Shown here piece by piece: positions 58,831-64,000 of a stretch of DNA of 64,000 nt (its first letter is position 1; each line of letters starts with the position of its first letter). Source of the stretch: Lachnospiraceae bacterium (lineage in GTDB: Bacteria > Bacillota > Clostridia > Lachnospirales > Lachnospiraceae). The stretch spans positions 86,528 to 150,527 of the forward strand of contig JAHZAV010000002.1 of the NCBI GenBank assembly GCA_019423745.1, read 5' to 3'. Below the pieces are notes generated by a model. That model had not been told where the DNA came from. It saw only the letters and a program-made list of their open reading frames with translations, and did not search any database. The position numbers were made by a program, and so were the translations under genes.

Positions 58831-59887
58831 CAGCAGCCTCTGCCTGATCATCCGTCTGAACTTCATTCGCATACGGATCCGACTCATCAATCTTCATTGT
58901 TACACTAAGTTTGTTGAAATCAACCTTCTTCCATACCCGTTTATTTACATCAATCTTAGCGTCATCTCTCCATTTTGATAGTGTATCATCCAGTAATTCC
59001 TGCTGTCTTTCCTGCACAATCTCAGATTTCTTGGTATCTGTAGCTTCCCGGTCAAGGAGACTTGTTACTCTGGCTACGTAATATCCTCCATCACCTTCTA
59101 CTACACCAGTAGTTCCACCTTCTTGGAGCTGATCCATCTCTTTCACCAATGCTTCCGGATATCCGGTAGACTCAGAATCAAAGGTCCCTTCTACTGCTTC
59201 ATAACCTTGCTGGGAAGCATAGGCAGAAAAGTCTGTCGCGCTTGCTGCTCCCGATGCAAATTGCTCTGCCTTGGTTTTCAGTTCAGCCTTTTCTTCATCT
59301 GTCATCTCAGCAGAATTTCCCTCTTCATCTGTAGTGGTAAAACTGAAAGTAACATACTGCATCTTTTTCTGCGCTGCTTCTTCATCGGAAACTTCTGTAT
59401 CTGCTCCAGCCTTTACTGCGTCCTGTACTTTTTTCTGAATTGTCATAAGCTCCAGAATTCTCTCAACTGTCTCTGTATCCCCGGATACTTTTTCTTTCTC
59501 TTCCAGCCCATTGTTCTCATCAAACTGCTTAGCAGCTGCCTTGATAGAATTTTCTTCTTCTTCTGTCAAAGAAATATTGTAATCGTCCATATGTGCTTCC
59601 AGCAGATACATGTTTTCCAAAGATTCCAAAATAGAGGATTTCACTGTCTCCTCATAAGATTCTTCATCTGCTCCATCACTGTTCCACATATCGTCGCCTA
59701 AATATCCGGCATAATAAGTCTCATATTGTGCCTGTGTATAACGGGCCAAAAAATTGGCAAGATCTGCCGTAATCTCTTTATCATCTACAGTCACTACTAC
59801 ATCACTGCCGTCAAAACTTCCGCAGCCGGACAGGGATGCAGCTGCCAGCATCCCCGCCAGCAGACAGATAACTGCTCTTTTTTTCAT
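58826..59887 (-). CDS. prsA: PrsA-like foldase lipoprotein (SurA N-terminal/peptidylprolyl isomerase family)
   Basis: This 353-residue extracytoplasmic lipoprotein assists folding of exported proteins. The signal peptide MKKRAVICLLAGMLAAASLS ends in the lipobox LSGC with Cys22. An SurA-type helical N-domain (about 35-160) follows. Then comes a parvulin-like region with QKKMQYVTFSFTTTDEEG, the inner YPEALVKEMDQLQEGGTTGVV, and VEGDGGYYVARVTSLLDR. Several parvulin active-site residues cannot be confirmed, so isomerase activity is uncertain. It follows mfd by 53 nt in the pth-mfd-prsA order. Confidence 0.9.
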   Translation of the reverse strand: MKKRAVICLLAGMLAAASLSGCGSFDGSDVVVTVDDKEITADLANFLARYTQAQYETYYAGYLGDDMWNSDGADEESYEETVKSSILESLENMYLLEAHMDDYNISLTEEEENSIKAAAKQFDENNGLEEKEKVSGDTETVERILELMTIQKKVQDAVKAGADTEVSDEEAAQKKMQYVTFSFTTTDEEGNSAEMTDEEKAELKTKAEQFASGAASATDFSAYASQQGYEAVEGTFDSESTGYPEALVKEMDQLQEGGTTGVVEGDGGYYVARVTSLLDREATDTKKSEIVQERQQELLDDTLSKWRDDAKIDVNKRVWKKVDFNKLSVTMKIDESDPYANEVQTDDQAEAAE

Positions 59888-59940
59888 GGTTTTTACACCC
59901 TCCTTCGTATTGCTGACTCTGTCATTATACCTTTTTTCTC

Positions 59941-62900
59941 CTATTCAAGCAATCCTTGCATAGAAATTAACACATTTTTCACTACTTCCAGAATATCTTC
60001 ATCTTTCTCTCTTTTATTCACGCCCTTCTTGTGATATACAAAACATGGCGTTTCCTCTGCACGGAAAACAAGATTTCCTCTATAAGATTCCAGCATGGAT
60101 GGAATCTTAGCTGGATTTACTTTTGCCTTTTCATACATCGTAAAAATATACTGTTCTCCCTTTTGTTCCACTGCTGTAACATATACCTTATGAGCCATTG
60201 CTTTAAGATTTGCAATCTTCAAAAGCTGATGCACTTTCTTAGGAATATCACCAAACCGATCGATCAATTCTTCCAGCATATCTTCCATTTCTTCTTCATT
60301 TTCAATCGCTGCAATTCGTTTATAAATATCCAGTTTCTGATACTCATTAGGAATATAAGATTCTGGGATATACGCATCTACATTTAAATCGATCGTTGTG
60401 GTATAAGTTTCTTCTTCCATCTCACCTTTCAAATGCTTTACTGCTTCATTAAGCATTTTACAGTAAAGATCATATCCTACTGCTTCCATATGACCATGCT
60501 GCTCTGCTCCCAAAAGATTTCCTGCTCCTCTGATTTCCAAATCCCGCATAGCAATCCGAAATCCAGAGCCAAGATCTGTAAATTCACGTATCGCAGACAG
60601 GCGCTTTTCTGCTACTTCTTTCAGAAGTTTATCTTTTCGGTAAAGTAAGAAAGCATAAGCCATCCGATTGGAACGCCCAACTCTGCCTCGAAGCTGATAC
60701 AACTGCGATAACCCAAGTCTGTCAGCGTCATGAATAATCATGGTATTAACATTGGAAATATCAAGTCCTGTTTCAATGATAGTTGTAGAAACAAGAACAT
60801 CGATCTCTCGGTTAATAAATGCATACATAATTTTTTCTAATTCGTGCTCTTTCATCTGGCCATGGGCAAAAGCCACCACTGATTCCGGGACTAATTTCTG
60901 TATCCTGCCGGTCACTTCAGCAATGTCTTCCACTCTGTTGTAAACATAATATACCTGTCCCTGCCGGGCGCACTCTCTTTGAATGGCTTCCCGCACCATT
61001 TCATCGCTATACTCCATCACATAGGTCTGTATGGGCATTCGCTCTTGAGGTGCTTCTTCCAGGACACTCATATCCCGTATGCCAATCAGGCTCATATGCA
61101 AAGTACGTGGAATAGGAGTAGCTGTCAAAGTCAAGACATCAACATTCTCTTTTAGCTTCTTTATTTTTTCTTTATGCTGTACGCCAAATCGTTGTTCTTC
61201 ATCAATAATCAAAAGGCCAAGATCTTTGTATTGCAGGTCATCACTCAACACACGATGGGTACCTATTACAATATCTACCAACCCTTTTTTCGTATCCTCT
61301 ATGGTCTTTTTTTGCTGTGCCGGTGTACGGAAACGGCACAGGAGATCAACACGAACGGGGAATTCCTTCATCCGCTGCAGAAATGTATTATAGTGCTGCT
61401 GAGCAAGAATCGTGGTAGGAACCAGATAGACTACTTGTCTGTCCTCCTGCACTGCCTTAAAAGCTGCACGAATGGCAATTTCTGTCTTGCCGTATCCTAC
61501 GTCTCCACAGATCAGTCGATCCATAATCTTCCGGCTTTCCATGTCCTTTTTCACTGCCTCAATAGCAAGAAGCTGATCTTCTGTCTCTTCAAAGGGAAAC
61601 ATCTCCTCAAATTCTTTTTGCCAAACCGTATCTTCTCCATATACATAGCCCTCTTTTTCCTGCCTCGTCGCATACAGCTGGACTAGATCTCTGGCTATTT
61701 CTTTCACTGCCCCCCGAACTCTTGTTTTCGTCTTAGTCCACTCCTGGGTACCAAGACGATTTAACTTCGGCTTTTTCGCATCAGCACTGGCATATTTTTG
61801 AATCAGATCAAGCTGGGTAGCCGGTATATAGAGATTTCCGCCCTTGGCATAGGAAATCTTCATATAATCCTTGGATACTTTATCTACAACAATCTTTTCT
61901 ATACCCTGATAAATTCCCAGGCCATGATTCTCATGGACAACATAATCTCCTACTTTCAGTTCAGAAAAGCTTTGAATCTTACGCCCTTCGTAGGATTTTC
62001 TCTTCTTTTTTTTCCGAACTTTACCAAAAATATCTGTCTCCGAAATCACCTGGAATTTCAGCATAGGATATTCATAACCTTCCGCCACATGTCCATAGGC
62101 TGTCATAATTTCCCCCGGAAGCACCTGCCGGTTCAATTCATCACTGTAAAAACTGCTAAGATTATAGTCCCGCAAATCCTCGGCAAGACGTTTTGCCCTT
62201 GTCCTGGAACCAGAAAGAAGAACAACTTTATATCCTTCCCTTTTCAGTCTCTTCAAATCTCTTGTCAGCATTTCAAAGCTATTATTATAAGGATTAATCC
62301 CTTTTGTCTGTATATGAAATTTAGCTCTTATTTTAAACAAAGGACATTTTGTATCAAGAGAACAGAAACCAATACTGGAACATCCGTTAATCTTTTCTGC
62401 AATTTCTGCTGTATGATACAGCTGCATCTCTCTGTCGCTTACCTCATACCCGCTTTCCAGCCTCTTAGCCTGTGCCTCCACAAATTCTGTCTCTACAGCT
62501 TCTCCTTTTTCCAAAAGCCTGGCCGGCTCGTCCAGAAAAAATAAGGTTCTCTCTTTTGGAAAATAATCAAGAAATGATACTTTCCTGCTTATCTTCTCTT
62601 CCATATCCTCTGCCGGATAAATCCGAATTGTGTCAAGATTTTCTATAGATCGCTGACTTTCCACATCAAAAGTCCGGATTGAGTCTACTTCATCATCCCA
62701 CAACTCAATCCGTACCGGCAGTTCTTCCGTAAGAGGATAAATATCAAGAATTCCTCCTCTTACGGCAAATTGTCCCGGGCTATCCACCTGTTCTTCCCTG
62801 TCATATCCGTTATCCGCAAGAGCTTTTTGAATCCCTGAAAAATCTATGACTTCTCCATTTCTGATTTCCAATACTTTTGACTCGATCTCTTCTCTGGATT

Positions 62901-63285
62901 CCAGAACATCCATAAAACCATCAAAGCTTGTCACTACGGTTATATTTGTCTGTTCCAAGATTGACTGTATCACCATCATACGCTGGCGCATCAGCTCTTT
63001 ACTCCGGATATCTGCCTGATAAAAAAGAAAATCTTTAGCCGGATACAGATATACGCTCTTATCCAGAAAACGGTATTCTTCATAAATCTGTTTTGCCTTT
63101 GAGTCACTGGAACAGGCGATGACCTTATAATCACAGCCATCGCTAAGCGCAAACATCAGATGAGTCTTTTGGGAATTCACACATCCGGATATTTGCAACA
63201 TTCCCGACCCTTTCTTTCTCTGTTTCCATATTTCTTCAAATTCCGCCAATTCATGAAGGGGCCCTGTCAAGGCTTCCATAGTCAT
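59941..63285 (-). CDS. mfd: Transcription-repair coupling factor Mfd
   Basis: This 1114-residue translocase removes RNA polymerase stalled at lesions and recruits UvrA. The N-terminal UvrB-like module has QFAVRGGILDIYPL. The RNAP-interacting domain (about 450-520) contains VHENHGLGIYQGIEK. The helicase core follows with Walker A CGDVGYGKTEIAIRA, Walker B IIDEEQRFG, LTATPIPRTLHMS, TTIIETGLDISNVNTMI and QLRGRVGRS. The C-terminal D7 domain begins after DLNVDAYIPESYI. All RecG-like motifs are present. Start choice between two nearby ATGs is open. It lies 24 nt after pth. Confidence 0.98.
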   Translation of the reverse strand: MTMEALTGPLHELAEFEEIWKQRKKGSGMLQISGCVNSQKTHLMFALSDGCDYKVIACSSDSKAKQIYEEYRFLDKSVYLYPAKDFLFYQADIRSKELMRQRMMVIQSILEQTNITVVTSFDGFMDVLESREEIESKVLEIRNGEVIDFSGIQKALADNGYDREEQVDSPGQFAVRGGILDIYPLTEELPVRIELWDDEVDSIRTFDVESQRSIENLDTIRIYPAEDMEEKISRKVSFLDYFPKERTLFFLDEPARLLEKGEAVETEFVEAQAKRLESGYEVSDREMQLYHTAEIAEKINGCSSIGFCSLDTKCPLFKIRAKFHIQTKGINPYNNSFEMLTRDLKRLKREGYKVVLLSGSRTRAKRLAEDLRDYNLSSFYSDELNRQVLPGEIMTAYGHVAEGYEYPMLKFQVISETDIFGKVRKKKKRKSYEGRKIQSFSELKVGDYVVHENHGLGIYQGIEKIVVDKVSKDYMKISYAKGGNLYIPATQLDLIQKYASADAKKPKLNRLGTQEWTKTKTRVRGAVKEIARDLVQLYATRQEKEGYVYGEDTVWQKEFEEMFPFEETEDQLLAIEAVKKDMESRKIMDRLICGDVGYGKTEIAIRAAFKAVQEDRQVVYLVPTTILAQQHYNTFLQRMKEFPVRVDLLCRFRTPAQQKKTIEDTKKGLVDIVIGTHRVLSDDLQYKDLGLLIIDEEQRFGVQHKEKIKKLKENVDVLTLTATPIPRTLHMSLIGIRDMSVLEEAPQERMPIQTYVMEYSDEMVREAIQRECARQGQVYYVYNRVEDIAEVTGRIQKLVPESVVAFAHGQMKEHELEKIMYAFINREIDVLVSTTIIETGLDISNVNTMIIHDADRLGLSQLYQLRGRVGRSNRMAYAFLLYRKDKLLKEVAEKRLSAIREFTDLGSGFRIAMRDLEIRGAGNLLGAEQHGHMEAVGYDLYCKMLNEAVKHLKGEMEEETYTTTIDLNVDAYIPESYIPNEYQKLDIYKRIAAIENEEEMEDMLEELIDRFGDIPKKVHQLLKIANLKAMAHKVYVTAVEQKGEQYIFTMYEKAKVNPAKIPSMLESYRGNLVFRAEETPCFVYHKKGVNKREKDEDILEVVKNVLISMQGLLE

Positions 63286-63309
63286 TTATCTCCTATCCTA
63301 TATTCTGTC

Positions 63310-63921
63310 TTATAATCTTTTTGGCTCCTCACCAGATTTAGCAGCATTTTTTTTGACTTTTCGGTTAAACTCATTCATTGCTGCCTCTATTTGTCCAGAT
63401 ACCATCATTTTTACGGCTTTGACTGCCTGGTGATATCCATCTTCCATCTGCTGCCTTTCTTCTTTTGAAAAATGGCCCAGCACATAATCTGCCAAGTCAT
63501 ATTTCTTCGGCTTTTCACCGACCCCAACCTTAATTCTCAAAAAAACATCTGTTCCAAGATGAGAAATTATACTTTTAATCCCATTGTGTCCTCCTGCACT
63601 CCCTTTTTTTCTTATGCGCAGCTGTCCCACATCGAGACTTACATCATCATATATAACTATCAGCTCTGTCTCCTCATCAACCTTATAATAATCTACCAGT
63701 CCTCTAAGACTTTCTCCGCTTAAATTCATATAAGTCTGGGGTTTTGCCAGAATCACCTTTTGCCCCTCGATAATTCCCTTACCGATAAAGGCTCGGTTTT
63801 TCCGGTAATCTACGGAAATATTATATTCTTTTGCAATAGCATCTATGACATCAAATCCCACATTATGTCTTGTTCCTTCATAAGGAAGACCAGGATTTCC
63901 AAGTCCTGCAATAATAAACAT
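63310..63921 (-). CDS. pth: Peptidyl-tRNA hydrolase
   Basis: This 203-residue enzyme frees tRNA from stalled peptidyl-tRNA. The start MFIIAGLGNPGLPYEGTRHN includes the substrate-binding GLGNPG, and RHNVGFDVIDAIA carries the catalytic His (about residue 19). KPQTYMNLSGES, IYDDVSLDVGQLRIRKKGSAGGHNGIKSI (in part DDVSLDVGQLRIR, GSAGGHNG) include the catalytic Asp and GGHNG. The C-terminal ~20 residues (NRKVKKNAAKSGEEPKRL) are a basic extension. It heads the pth-mfd-prsA unit. The last 79 bases of the window upstream show no identifiable gene. Confidence 0.97.
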   Translation of the reverse strand: MFIIAGLGNPGLPYEGTRHNVGFDVIDAIAKEYNISVDYRKNRAFIGKGIIEGQKVILAKPQTYMNLSGESLRGLVDYYKVDEETELIVIYDDVSLDVGQLRIRKKGSAGGHNGIKSIISHLGTDVFLRIKVGVGEKPKKYDLADYVLGHFSKEERQQMEDGYHQAVKAVKMMVSGQIEAAMNEFNRKVKKNAAKSGEEPKRL

Positions 63922-64000
63922 TTGTTCTTACACCTCATTTCTTACTTTTCCATTCTACAGGAACCCGACTGATTTGTCACGCAAAACCGGGACAAGAGGA

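Noticed and set aside
61798..62544. A 248-codon open frame opposite mfd
   Set aside because: There is no ribosome binding site or recognisable motif, and mfd reads through intact.

Overview
The window reads as a chromosomal core-genome segment of a low-GC, spore-forming anaerobic Firmicute, most likely a Lachnospiraceae (Blautia/Dorea-like; genus is a guess). The reasons are spoVT, scfA/scfB with TIGR04086, an hrcA-grpE-dnaK-dnaJ operon with CIRCE, HemZ, C_GCAxxG_C_C, DUF3793, DUF2325 and DUF5685 proteins, T-box and THF riboswitches, and strong AGGAGG ribosome binding sites. I see no insertion sequence, prophage, CRISPR array or rRNA. Most genes lie on the minus strand.

Region 1-5 kb: a partial MATE transporter overlapping an iron alcohol dehydrogenase gene, a GlgX-type debranching enzyme on the plus strand, and a PfkB sugar kinase sharing a bidirectional terminator with it. 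Region 5-10.3 kb: the heat-shock operon hrcA-grpE-dnaK-dnaJ, with a perfect CIRCE and a 67-nt hairpin between dnaK and dnaJ. Region 10.3-24.6 kb: an RluA-type pseudouridine synthase, an orphan 97-residue protein, an ABC exporter pair behind a palindromic operator, polysaccharide deacetylase-tcdA-rarA, a second MATE pump, a flavin reductase, a CBS/DRTGG pyrophosphatase, an S1-domain protein, and a FUSC transporter with small membrane and TPR-like genes.

Region 24.6-32.2 kb: nadE and hslO, then the branched-chain amino acid genes ilvB-ilvN behind a T-box leader, ilvE with its own promoter, and a coupled methyltransferase. Region 32.2-39 kb: a one-carbon block (GNAT-thyA-folA-GT4-PHP), a compact DUF3793-flavodoxin-DUF2325 operon with two Fur-like boxes, and folT-marR under a THF riboswitch. 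Region 39-51 kb: hom, tRNA-Gly, and the clostridial chain recJ-apt-relA-MBL-hemZ-hisS-aspS.

Region 51-64 kb: secDF and scfB, the tiny SCIFF precursor gene scfA, a TIGR04086 membrane protein, spoVT, a three-gene cluster (DUF5685 protein, J-protein with a cysteine-rich tail, membrane protein), yqeY, and pth-mfd-prsA. Two long near-perfect palindromes at gene ends, 45401-45457 and 58758-58830, share the core TTACGTCCC and look like members of one dispersed hairpin family.

The best candidates for something little described are the DUF5685/J-protein/membrane triplet, the Fur-boxed DUF3793 operon, the palindrome family, and a thymidylate synthase lacking the usual His and Gln next to its catalytic Cys. 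Everything here was read by eye, with no database search.
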